This document shows, one piece after another, positions 22,068 to 31,006 of a DNA stretch of 38,729 nt (its first letter is position 1; each line of letters starts with the position of its first letter). Location: the NCBI GenBank assembly GCA_018398765.1, contig JAHBMJ010000910.1, forward strand, positions 1 through 38,729. Direction: 5' to 3'. A program made the position numbers and the translations under genes. Source of the stretch: Chromera velia. Taxonomy: Eukaryota; Sar; Chromeraceae. The notes beneath the pieces were generated by a model. The model made no database searches, was not told where the DNA came from, and worked only from the letters and a program-made list of their open reading frames with translations.

Positions 22068-22095
22068 TTCAAGTGGACATTAGGTTCAGGGAGGT

Positions 22096-22105
22096 CTTTG
22101 CCACT
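22096..22105. repeat. Right target-site duplication
   Basis: CTTTGCCACT, identical to 20668-20677. Confidence 0.92.
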
Positions 22106-22640
22106 TCCTTCAAAAACCTTACTACTCCCTCCCCTGGTCTTCCATAAGTTTTAAAAACAAGCGGCACAAAACGGAAACCGATTTCGTGGCAGATCTCCCC
22201 GTACCTGTCATTCTTCACTTTCTCCATTCCCCTTGCTGCTGACCCTGCTGTTTTTGCAAATCGGCGCAGGCGGTTAGCATCGATAGAAAATGGATGGGTG
22301 ACAGCGACGTCGGCGAGCACTGTGTCTCCGGACGGGAGCCCCGCAAGAAAATCGGGGCGTTTCTGTCTCTCTTCGACCAGACAGGTTGCGGTAGACAGCC
22401 CAAGCTGCCCGAACGTAGGCTCTCTTGTCATATAGCAGTGATGGAGGCCTTGAAGGAGGGAGTAAAAGGCGTCCTTCATTTGTTTATGCCGCCACCATAT
22501 CCCCCCCCCCTGTCCTGCAGGTCTGTGCATGTTGTCTTTCCATGTCCAGCGGGGCTCCACACGCACAGATAGGGTTTCTTCTGATCTCTGGAATGGACAA
22601 GCCGAGGCGGAGACAGATGGTTATGGTAAAAAGGGTTGGA
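22096..22640 (-). pseudogene. LINE CCHC finger and restriction-like endonuclease (right part)
   Basis: On the minus strand a CCHC finger (CACGAPLDMERQHAQTC, about 22590-22540) precedes RHKQMKDAFYSLLQ and then an endonuclease with RPDFLAGLPSGDTVLADVAV, AGSAARGMEKVKNDRYGEI and FRFVPLVFKTYG. The PD, D and K positions fit the restriction-like endonuclease of R2-type LINEs. A frame change lies at a run of Gs near 22500. The domain continues on the far side of the inserted transposon at 20437-20677 (EAVQARLTDRYYKLLSCTL). Confidence 0.82.
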
Positions 22641-22678
22641 GAAATACGAGTCTAACCTGAAGACGGTATGGCTGTCAG

Positions 22679-23086
22679 CTAAGCGGAAGCGCCTGTGCCT
22701 GCACAGGATCGCAGACGGGCCTTCTCTTCGGCTGGCAAAGCGGCTAAGAGCTTTTCCCTCTGAACTAGGTGCAGCGCTTCCATCATGAGGTGCTGCACCT
22801 CCCGTCTCTCCCACAACAACCAATCTTCCATTCTCTCCCCCCACTGAAGTTCTAGAACTTGAGGAACCTTTCCAAGTTTCTGTTTGATCCCCCCCCTACA
22901 ATCAGTGTAAGCTTGCTCTGCCCTCTTTACCCAAAACAGACCTGCAAAGTCTGCCTTTGTTGGTGTTCCGAAACCCTGCTCTGTCAATCGGCTCCTCACT
23001 GCTGCAAGGGTGTATGCCGCGCAGCCTGCTAAGGCCGCTGGTGTGATAAAATAGAAGAAAGGGATCCCTAGTCCCTCCTGACACAA
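22679..23086 (-). pseudogene. LINE linker between RT and CCHC finger
   Basis: An open segment of about 135 codons in a different frame from the RT, with ALAGCAAYTLAAVRSRLTEQ, the region C-terminal to the thumb in this LINE type. It is helical and Arg/Glu-rich, with no catalytic motif. Confidence 0.6.
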
Positions 23087-23110
23087 CGGGAGATGTGCCT
23101 AGCTCTGCTT

Positions 23111-24235
23111 TTAGGTCCATTCTTCTGGGCTGAGGCACATGCGGCGGGTGAAAGACTCCCCTAACTTCTTGTCTGTTCTTTTCCATACGTCTGTGTGGAG
23201 TCTGTCCCCCATCCCCCGCGCCAAGTCACTGTAGACGAGTTTGGGGAAGATGCAGTAACAAAACAGCAGGCTGCATCCCTGGGGAACTCCGTACCCCTTC
23301 ACTCGCTTCCCCAGCTTTGTTGCTTCTGCTAGCTTCTTTTCGAACAGGCTATTCACAAACGAGTCTTTATCCCCCCTTGCCCCCATCAACTTGTAGCCTT
23401 GTGTCGATACCTCTAGTCCTGGGGGGCGCTGTTGTGGGATCTCTCTCTCTAATTTCCCTCTCCAACTGGGAGAGAAAGCTGCGCTTTTATCCTTACCCAG
23501 ATTGAGCGTCAGGCCATATTTTCCCAAAATTTCTACACAATCTGACCAGGTAGAGGTTAGACAATCAGCAGAGTTGGAAGGGAAAATGAGAGAGAGATCA
23601 TCCATGTATGCACCTATGAAACATCCCGCCCTCCCGTGCTTTTCGTGCAGCCTCTTTTGCAACTTTTCTAAAGCAGGTTTTAGGCCAAAACAAAAAAGAA
23701 GCGGCCCTGCAACATCTCCCTGTTGTACCCCTTCTTGACTCATGAAAGTACGCAGTCTGCCTTTCTGGTCACGAAAGAAGATCGGGACTAGCGTACCATA
23801 CCAGAGAGAAAAGAAACGAAACAGCTCAGAAAAATGCTCACGCAGCTCGTCCATCGCTTTCTGTCTGTCGCAAATGTTGAATGCATTGTTTGCATCTATC
23901 TGGAGGAGGATGGAGTTAGGACAAAGCTGCAAACAAGTTTGAACTGCTCTAAAAAGTTTGTCTGTCCCTGCACTCGTTCTTACCGCATACTGCAATGCCC
24001 CAAGGTGTTCCTCAAACTTCTCCCCGTACTCGATCAGGATTGCCTTCATGACCCATCTTCGGAGCACGTCCCCAATCGTGATCGGTCTCATCTTGTCACC
24101 TTTCAGGTCCTTGTTGAGGGCAAAAGACCTCCCGCTTGCGAGCAAGCAAAGAAAGGACGGAGGGGCGTTGCCTGCTGTCAGTTGCTGGGCGATGGTGAAG
24201 AGAGCACACTGCCCTGCTGTACCCCCCCCTCCCAA
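23111..24235 (-). pseudogene. LINE reverse transcriptase
   Basis: An open frame of 374 codons with RT motifs in order: KGDKMRPITIGDVLRRWVMK, LQIDANNAFN (motif A Asp), GVQQGDVAGPLLF (motif B), AYMDDLSLIF (motif C, YMDD) and LTLNLGKDKSAAF. These are typical of non-LTR retrotransposon RT and copy element RNA at the target site. The catalytic Asp residues are intact in this segment, but the frame is cut off from the upstream and downstream parts of the polyprotein. Confidence 0.9.
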
Positions 24236-24274
24236 TCCGTCGCGTGGGAGAAAGAAACGAATGTGTTCATAACG

Positions 24275-24748
24275 CTACCCTGAGATTCCTTGAGCAGAGC
24301 CTTGGGCAGCAAAGCGGGCTGCTTGTAGGAAGGAATCGAGCATAAGCTCGAGGCGGGGCGGGTCTGATGCGAGGGCTTTGGTCTCGTATCGGGTCCTACG
24401 CGGGGGGTGGAGATCCTTCAGCTTGTGGAATGTCTTCATGTTTGGGATAGCGATCCCTAAGGAGCCTAGGCGGGAGACTGCTTTAGAGAGGGCCCCGTCT
24501 TTGATGAGGGCATCCACGTGGTGGCGCATGCTGTTTTTGGCGGCCTGCTGTGACGGTTTCCCCCCTTTCCTCTTCTCTATCTGTTTCTCTCTCATTCTGA
24601 CAATATCGGATCTCAAGAATAAAATTAAGACTTCAAATTCTTCCTCCAAAAGGCTGATATTCAGCGTCTCTATGCTGCAAGAGATGCATTCCCCCCTCTC
24701 CTGTCTACCCTCAAAAAGAGGGACGGAAAATAGAAGAGCGCTTTCCAA
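24275..24748 (-). pseudogene. LINE N-terminal region before the RT
   Basis: About 157 open codons on the minus strand with a basic helical stretch (RMREKQIEKRKGGKPSQQ) and LGSLGIAIPNMKTFHKLKDL. It ends at a stop just before the RT frame. A preceding segment near 24780-24900 (DNLDILTDKHINATLRPALL) belongs to the same product but is separated by a stop. Confidence 0.65.
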
Positions 24749-25146
24749 GCCCTCTCTGCTACTGTGAGGTCATCGCTCTAAATTCTCTGAGCGCACTCTT
24801 CCAGGATGGCAAGCAGTGCAGGGCGAAGGGTGGCATTGATATGTTTGTCCGTCAATATGTCTAGGTTGTCGGGGGCTTCGGCCTCGAGATCTATGGAGTC
24901 CCAAAATTTCTATTTTTCCTCCCACTCTGCAATAGTCACTTCGGGATCCTCCTTATTTTTGTTTCTCCCCCTCCCCCCATCGTCTCTTTCCCTCCTTTTT
25001 GCCCCCCCTTCTCCCTCCCTCTCTCCTCCCTCCCTTGCTCCCCCTGTCGACAAAGCAACCCTTACAGTAGGCTGTGATCCCGCGCCTCTGCTTGCTCTTC
25101 TTCTGATCCCTTGTTGTCCCTCCAGTGGCTGTTCTCCCCATTCCCG

Positions 25147-25311
25147 TCACTCTAACAAATCTGTGAGGTCGTCGATGTCTGACCCTCCATCCGATGGCTC
25201 TCCTTCCCCCTCTTCTCTTCTCTCTCTTTCTTCTTCCTCTTCTGCTTCTGTGTCGGCCCTCTCTTCCCCTTCATCTTCCGTTTCTTCCTCGGCATCATGG
25301 TCGGTCTGCAT
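25147..25311 (-). CDS. Short acidic ORF at the LINE 5' end
   Basis: 54 codons from an ATG (MQTDHDAEEETEDEGEER) to a TGA, almost entirely Asp/Glu/Arg, ending GGSDIDDLTDLLE. A Lys/Gly-rich open frame with TAYCKGC follows in another frame. It may be the LINE N-terminus or a separate leader ORF. Confidence 0.45.
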   Translation of the reverse strand: MQTDHDAEEETEDEGEERADTEAEEEEERERREEGEGEPSDGGSDIDDLTDLLE

Positions 25312-25820
25312 CCTGAAAATCGATTCAAGAGCTAGGCCTGACGCACGCGCCTCGCGCGATCGATTCGCGGGCCCGCGCCGCGGCCGGCCGGGTCGATCAG
25401 GGGGCTGCGGGGAGTCGCCTTATATATGCATGCAGAGCGCGGAGTGTTGCATGGCAAAATTTGTGTGGTCACGCCAGTGAATCGCCAGTGAAGAGTCCCT
25501 GAAGGCGAATGTGGTACAGAGACACGTCGATCGGAGGAAAATTCGTTCGCTATATCTCCTGAAGCCGCAAGTTCAGCGTGCAGTCGTGGAGGCACATAGA
25601 CGAATCAGAGTTATCATTCTAGACCATGTCGAGTGCATGAAGTGCTGACGGATCAGTTTGGTTCTTATGTTTTCGACACGATACTTAAGCCGTCTCCGCA
25701 AATTATGATACACAGGGACTTCAGGGCTTCGACCGGAACCAAAGCAGCGTTCACCGTCTATCCGCGTTCGGCACCTTCCGTGGCTTGGAGAGTCTCGGTT
25801 TTGTTAGCCGCCGAATTGTG
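25312..25820. promoter_or_regulatory. Gap between LINE 5' end and transporter gene, with a minus-strand TATA-like box
   Basis: On the minus strand CATATATAAGGCG occurs at about 25419-25431, roughly 110 bases upstream of the LINE ATG, and is followed by a GC-rich block. The remainder up to the transporter start has no recognised gene; small plus-strand open frames there begin only with GTG. Confidence 0.35.
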
Positions 25821-27427
25821 ATGATGCCGGAACATCTTCCAGCCGATGTCAGTCTGTCGACCCAGACTTCATGCAAAGGATCCGTCCTTTCTTCTCGCTC
25901 TGCATGGCCGTTTTCCATTTGCTGCCACATTTACTGGATTTCTCCCTGAATAATTTGGTGGCTTCTCTTCCGGTATAATTGGTGTGTCCATTGGGTCTGC
26001 AGGAAAACGTGCAAAGGTTGGCACTCGGTTCAGTCAAGGAGACGGGAGACACCGAGACGGCGGACGCATGCACGGTAGAAGGCTCCAGGCCGACCGTGCG
26101 ACTCTTGCGGTCTGTGGCGGGTTTCCTGGCGGGTTTCCTGTGTGTGGTAGCTGCAGCTCTGTTCATGTCACTCGTCCATTTGAGTGTTCAGTCGGCTTCC
26201 CGGTATTTTGTGCTTTCTGAGATTGTGATCGTCCGAGCGGGAGTGCAGGTCCTTCTCTGTGTGGTTTCCTTTTATGCAAGAAAGGTTCCGTGCTGGGGAT
26301 GGCGGCAGCTCAAGCCCTCTGCCCCACTTTGGGGGGGTCGGACGAATCTGAAATGGGTTTCTTTCAGGGCCGTCGCATCGTGCGTGTGCACAATCCTGAT
26401 GTGCTTTTCTTTGACTCAGTTGCCGGTCGGGGACGTGTCGGCAATCATGCAGAGTTCGTCTGTCATCACAGCCCTGATCGGGCGGCTGTGGCTGAAAGAA
26501 ACGGGACATTGGATTGTCTGGTTCTCGGGGGTCGGTGCGCTTGTGGGAGTGGTCTTCATCCTGCAACCACCGCTGATCTTTGACGGGCTGCCTGTTGGGA
26601 AGACGTTGGGGGGCCCGGCTGGGAGTGAATCACATGAGGCGTCAGAATCCGTTTCTGTTCCTGCAAGAGATGCTGCAGCACTCCCGAGAGGGGCCTCTGT
26701 CGCTTTGTGTGTGGGGGCTGCGGTTTGTCAGGCGCTGGTGAACATTTCCACACGGAAGCTTCTTGATGTCTCTTTCCAAACAAACGTTCTGCCGGGCAGC
26801 GCTCTCTCCGTAATCGGAGCCATGGTGCTGCTTGGAGCCATTCAGCAGCCAGAAGGGGAGTGGGTGGGAAGACTCGGAACAGTTCCCTGGGTGAATGGGT
26901 GGCTGCCGCTGTTGTCTTCTGGCGTCAGTGGGTTTGCGTCCCTGTCGCTAATGTCAATAGGAATGCAGATGGAGAAGGCAGGGCCAGCGTCTTTCATGAT
27001 GACGTTTGATGTGGTGTTTTCGTTTGTCTTTCAGACCACATTACTCCGTCTTGGCGTCTCCCCCCTGAGTTGCGTTGGGGCCTCTCTGGTTGTTGTGTCT
27101 GCCCTTGGGGTTGTGGGAGAGAAAGTGTACGGTTCCAAAGGTGCGGCCTTGTCCCGGGGTTGCTGTAGGGGGAGGGCGGCAGTTCATGGGGAAGGCGGAG
27201 ACGCCGCAGGTAGGTCGAAGACTCGCAGCGCGACCTCTGTGAATATTGAGCATGAGAAGACAGACACGTCAGTTTTTGAGAGGCCGGGAGAACCGTATGA
27301 TGGGAATGAGAGCTCGACTGAACCTCCAGGAAATGTCATTCAAATGAAGGAAGAGAGAACAGAGTCGATCAGTCATTCCGAATATGCAAGCAACGCCGCC
27401 CCGACAAGGATAAATGTCTCCAGGTAG
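25821..27427 (+). CDS. DMT/EamA-type membrane transporter (SLC35G-like)
   Basis: Exon 2 (26003-27427) encodes ten hydrophobic segments in two five-helix halves, the layout of drug/metabolite transporters. Landmarks are LSEIVIVRAGVQ in TM2, LTQLPVGDVSAIMQSSSVITALIGRLWLKE in TM3-4, which matches the EamA pattern of SLC35G-like proteins, and ASFMMTFDVVFSFVFQ in TM9. A long hydrophilic, Ser/Glu-rich tail of about 85 residues follows TM10. There is no ATG near the start of this exon and a good acceptor (GGGTCTGCAG) precedes it. I therefore propose a 27-base first exon, 25821-25847 (MMPEHLPAD), with a GTCAGT donor, giving about 483 aa. The first exon is an inference. Substrate unknown; it probably sits in the plasma membrane or an endomembrane. 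Confidence 0.85.
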
Positions 27428-28224
27428 GATATGCCAAGTTTGTACAGCCTTCTGATGCCCTTCCACTCGCCATTTTGAAATTCTACTAGACAAGACTGAG
27501 GTTTTCTACTTGTCTATTTTCTGCGTCCATTTTTGCCCGTTCGAGTCATTTATTAGGATGACTGGTACTAGTCCTTCACACCATGCAGTTGCAGAAGCAC
27601 TTCTTTTCCGTCCTTTTCATGATGTATGCCATTTTCCTGATTTAGTTTTTAGGGGTGCGTGGTGTCCCTTTCTCAGTATTATATCACCCTTTGAGCGACA
27701 ACTTGAGCTTCAGTTCAAAGTATGAGCTCGCGCCCTCTCTCTGCGCCCACCGTCTTCTCCTATCTCATCCTGCCTTTACCGTCTTTCTTATAGACCTCAC
27801 CTTCCCTTCCTGTCTCTTCCTGTCTTAACTCTCCGTCTCTTACTTTCTCATATTGTCTCCCTCGTTTTGTTTCTACCTCGTCCTGCGATCTAGCTCCTTT
27901 TTTTAAAACCTGTTTTTGCCTCATTTCTTTCTTTTTGCGTCGTCCGTCTCTTCTCGTCTAACTTATCCTTTTGTTTCCTCTCTTCCAGTTTGTTTTCTGT
28001 GTTTCTTCTTTTGCAGCTATATGAGTATGTCCTCTTGTTTACAAAATTGTGTCTGTACTATGGACAGTCTGTGACGGACACAGTGAGACTGAGATTTTTT
28101 TGATAAGTCACAAGTTTTTAAACTTTGTTCCTAAACTTAATTTCATGCTATTTTCACCCTAGCTTTCATCTTAGCTTTCATTGATCATAGTTATTTTTTC
28201 ACATTCCTTCTTAATTGTTCCGTC
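27428..28224. other. Non-coding, pyrimidine-rich then AT-rich
   Basis: The 3' flank of the transporter gene. It is CT-rich from about 27730 to 28020 and AT-rich after that. No exon or RNA gene was recognised. Confidence 0.7.
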
Positions 28225-28765
28225 TAGTGCGAGGAAAAGGTTCAAGGTTTAAGGTTCAAGGTTCACTTCGAAGTAATGAACCTGAATCAGGTTTAAAAAC
28301 AGGTTCAAAAACAGGTTCACTTTTAATTAATAGAAACCTCATTTTTTTATGTTATTTTATGCCTTTAAATTAGGCTTTAATGCATTTTTAGAACGTTTTA
28401 TTCTAGAATCTATGCCTTAGTAGTGTTTTTAAATAGTTTTAAATAGTCAACATAAGACCGTCACAGCGTTTCTTTCTTTCTTTCATCTGCTCACCGGTTG
28501 CCCCATGACATGCTGACATATGCTGACATGCATCTATCCGACACAATAGATTGAACCGGCTGGGGACAGTTGCTGTGCGCGCGGCTCCGGCTCCTTATTT
28601 CACCTATATCAGCCGCGGGCGGCGCGGGCCGGGCCTGGCCTTAGCCTCCAAAACAGGTTCAAAACAGGTTCAACAGGTTCAACAGGTTCAAAACAGGTTC
28701 AACAGGTTCACTTTTTCAGATTTGAACCTTTTCTCAATGAACCTTTTCCCAGCCCTAGTTCCGTC
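28217..28765. mobile_element. hAT-like MITE with exact 8-bp target duplication
   Basis: The element spans 28225-28757. Its right end reads inward as TAGGGCTGGGAAAAGGTTCA and its left end as TAGTGCGAGGAAAAGGTTCA, 17 of 20 identical. GTTCCGTC flanks it on both sides (28217-28224 and 28758-28765). An 8-bp duplication with TAGGG-type ends is the hAT signature. There is no transposase frame. The interior holds subterminal GGTTCA repeats and, at about 28650-28710, a run of AACAGGTTCA units. Confidence 0.87.
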
Positions 28766-29142
28766 TTCACTTTATCTTAATTGAACTATTGTTTTATTTA
28801 GATTTTATTTTTTTTAGCGCCGGGCGGCGTACAAACGGCACACGGCATGCCACACGCGCGAGCGCGCGCAGTACCTGCCGGCCCGGTCTGCCACAACACT
28901 CCTATGTACATAGCAAACTATTTAATTCTTCCAACCTTTATTATCATGCCGGCCTCTAATTTAAAACCTTTAAAAACGGCAAAAGAATCGACAAAGATAC
29001 ACTCAAACGATGTTAAATATGTTTAAACTGTTTGTATATTTAAAAAAAAAATGGAGTTAGAAATAGTGTTCAAGTCAGGTTAACGTTGGTCCCGTTTTGT
29101 TATAAATACATTTCGTTTTGAAAACTATTTAAAGAAGTTAAA
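28766..29142. other. Non-coding gap
   Basis: AT-rich DNA with a short GC-rich island of CGCGCG character near 28850-28875. Nothing coding was seen. Confidence 0.6.
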
Positions 29143-29147
29143 GGAAG

Positions 29148-29473
29148 TGTGAGGGGCATGCCTGGGGCTGAGACGTTGGGCTATACATGTGGCGGCGCGA
29201 GAGGTGCTGCTGGGGCGTGACTCGTGAGCGCACATAGTATAGGTACCGGGACCGGCTTGGAGACGGCTTGCCGCCGGGCCACGAGCGCGCGCGATCAAAT
29301 CGATTTTAGTGAAGGCTGCTATGGGACGAGGCCAAATAAATGCAGTTAATGGTCTGAGCAGCCTGGGGCATGAAGTGATCAATAGACTGTTTGACTGGCT
29401 AGATTGAACACTGACGCTTCTAGGTCAGACATACCTTCAGACCATCTTATAGCATTGTACTGTTCATCTTACA
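29148..29473 (+). repeat. 5' LTR of the chromovirus
   Basis: 326 bases, beginning TGTGAGGGGCATGCC and ending CATCTTACA. TTGGCAGTAGAGCC follows immediately and is a candidate primer-binding site for a host tRNA. Confidence 0.95.
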
Positions 29474-29529
29474 GTTGGCAGTAGAGCCTCTTTCCAGCCT
29501 CAGATAAGGGTGGAGAGAAAAGTTTCTAA

Positions 29530-30920
29530 GTGTCGCTTCAGACTGAGAATTGCTCTTCCTTCCTTTGGCTTAATACGCTGATGGAAGGTGCGCAGAATGT
29601 TGGGGCTCCGGGCATTCCAGAAGTGTTTGGGGCCCTTGAAACATTGTCCAATTCGATGCGCATCGTTCAGGAAACGCAGGCCTTGCAGGGTCAACAATTG
29701 ACTTTGCAGGGACAGGCTTTGGAGGCACAAGGACAGGCTATTCAAGCTGTCCAATCAGGCCTTTCTCTATCGTTTCAGGTTTCCCCTCCGATCCTTTAGA
29801 GCTCACCTGCTGGTGCGAGCACTAACATTGGTCCCGGTCACTGCGCGAGCAAGGTTGTGGAGCTTCCCGCCAAGCTGGTGTTCTCTAGCAAGAGGGAGGA
29901 GCTTCAGAGATGGCTGAAGGACGTAGAAGACTTCTTTGAGCTAAACGAGGTGAGGGAATCAAAGAAAATGAAGATGGCGAAAGGCCGGCTACCGGCCTAT
30001 TTGAAGGAATGGTATGAGAAGTATGAGGAGGAGCATGGAGTGTTCTCGAACTGGGAGTCGCTGAAGACTGAACTCACGGAGAGACTGAAGGTGACCATGG
30101 AGAGGAGTATCGCTCGGGCAAAGCTTCAGGCACTTCACTGCACTGAAGCCTTAGGGATGGAGAAGTACAACGAGGCCTTCTCTCAGTTGGTGGGCCAGCT
30201 TCCTCACCTGTGGGAGGAAGACGTTGTCGAGGACTACATCAAGGGACTGCCGAACTCCATCGCCCTCGACGTTACAAAGGCGAAGACACACACACTGTTA
30301 GAGATACAGAAGGAGGCAGCCGAGATCGAAGCCTTCCTCTTCTCCCGAGCGAAAGATAGCGGGCACCGAGATTTCCGTCTGCACGTTCCCGAGAGTGGAG
30401 GGGTGAGCGGTCAAGTTAAAACGTAACCAGCCGCTTGTCCCTGAGGAAGGGCCCGTCCCCATGGATTTGTGTGGGGTCCGTTCGCTCCCACCACCACTCA
30501 CGCCGGACGAGAGAACCCGTTGCATCCGGGAAGGACGGTGCTTCCGTTGCTGCCTGTCTGGTCATAGTACCAACAGATGCCCAGGGCCACAGGGCTGGGC
30601 AAATTATGGCAACTCCCATGCAGACTCGTGGAGATGGGGGCAAGGAGGAGAAAGGCAGTGGGCACGCGGTGGTAATCCCTAGCAGGGTTCCTCCTTCCAG
30701 GCGTAGTGGAGGGGGGGACACAGAGACTCGGGCCCTCGGGGCAGATGGTGTGGTGGTCGTGGAAAGTGTAGAGGTGGCCATGATGGTGGACGATCTGGAG
30801 TCCGGACGATCTACGGGGGCTATGAAGAGGGAGAAGTGCCCCCGACACGTGGTCAGTGTGGTCAGTGCACAAAAATATATGGGGATCCCCAAGAGTTTGA
30901 CATTCCTATCGAACACATAA
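29530..30920 (+). mobile_element. Gag region of the chromovirus (fossil)
   Basis: It contains a Gln-rich N-terminal helix, a retrotransposon-Gag capsid-like domain (about 29857-30400, with LKDVEDFFELNEV and YIKGLPNSIALDV), and a zinc knuckle CFRCCLSGHSTNRC near 30540-30582. The pieces lie in more than one open segment. Confidence 0.85.
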
Positions 30921-31006
30921 ACACGTATGATACAGAGTCGAATTCCGCTCTCGATTTGTTCTCTGATTTGGACTTTCGTCCAGGGTTGTTTGTATACTCT
31001 GGCTGA

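Larger units (their letters stand above)
20678..22095 (+). mobile_element. 1,418-bp DNA transposon with 28-bp inverted ends and 10-bp target duplication
   Basis: The ends 20678-20705 and 22068-22095 are perfect 28-bp inverted repeats beginning ACCTCCCTGAACC. Exact 10-bp direct repeats CTTTGCCACT flank them. A 9-11 bp duplication is typical of Mutator-like (MULE) elements, but no transposase is visible, so the superfamily is inferred from the duplication alone. Subterminal GC-rich hairpins lie just inside both ends (20731-20835 and 22032-22048). The interior holds an intron-containing gene, so it is either a gene-capturing (Pack-MULE-like) or an accessory-gene-bearing non-autonomous element. 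It is inserted in the endonuclease domain of the LINE. Confidence 0.9.
20437..25311 (-). mobile_element. Decayed LINE with reverse transcriptase and restriction-like endonuclease
   Basis: Read on the minus strand, the element runs from an acidic N-terminal ORF (ATG 25311) through an RT domain, a CCHC finger and a C-terminal endonuclease to a stop at 20437-20439. This domain order, with the endonuclease after the RT, is that of site-preferring LINE clades such as R2, CRE, NeSL and their relatives. Coding is interrupted: frames change near 24.25 kb, between 22.6 and 22.7 kb, and at a poly-G run near 22.50 kb, and in-frame stops occur (for example near 24.78 and 20.57 kb). The stretch 20678-22095 is a later transposon insertion. 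The tandem T units lie immediately 3'. It is not a plausible active copy. Confidence 0.85.

Noticed and set aside
20678-22095. Two tail-to-tail LINE 3' ends as the explanation of the inverted repeats
   Set aside because: The 10-bp direct duplication outside the repeats and the uninterrupted LINE reading after excision show that the repeats are transposon ends.
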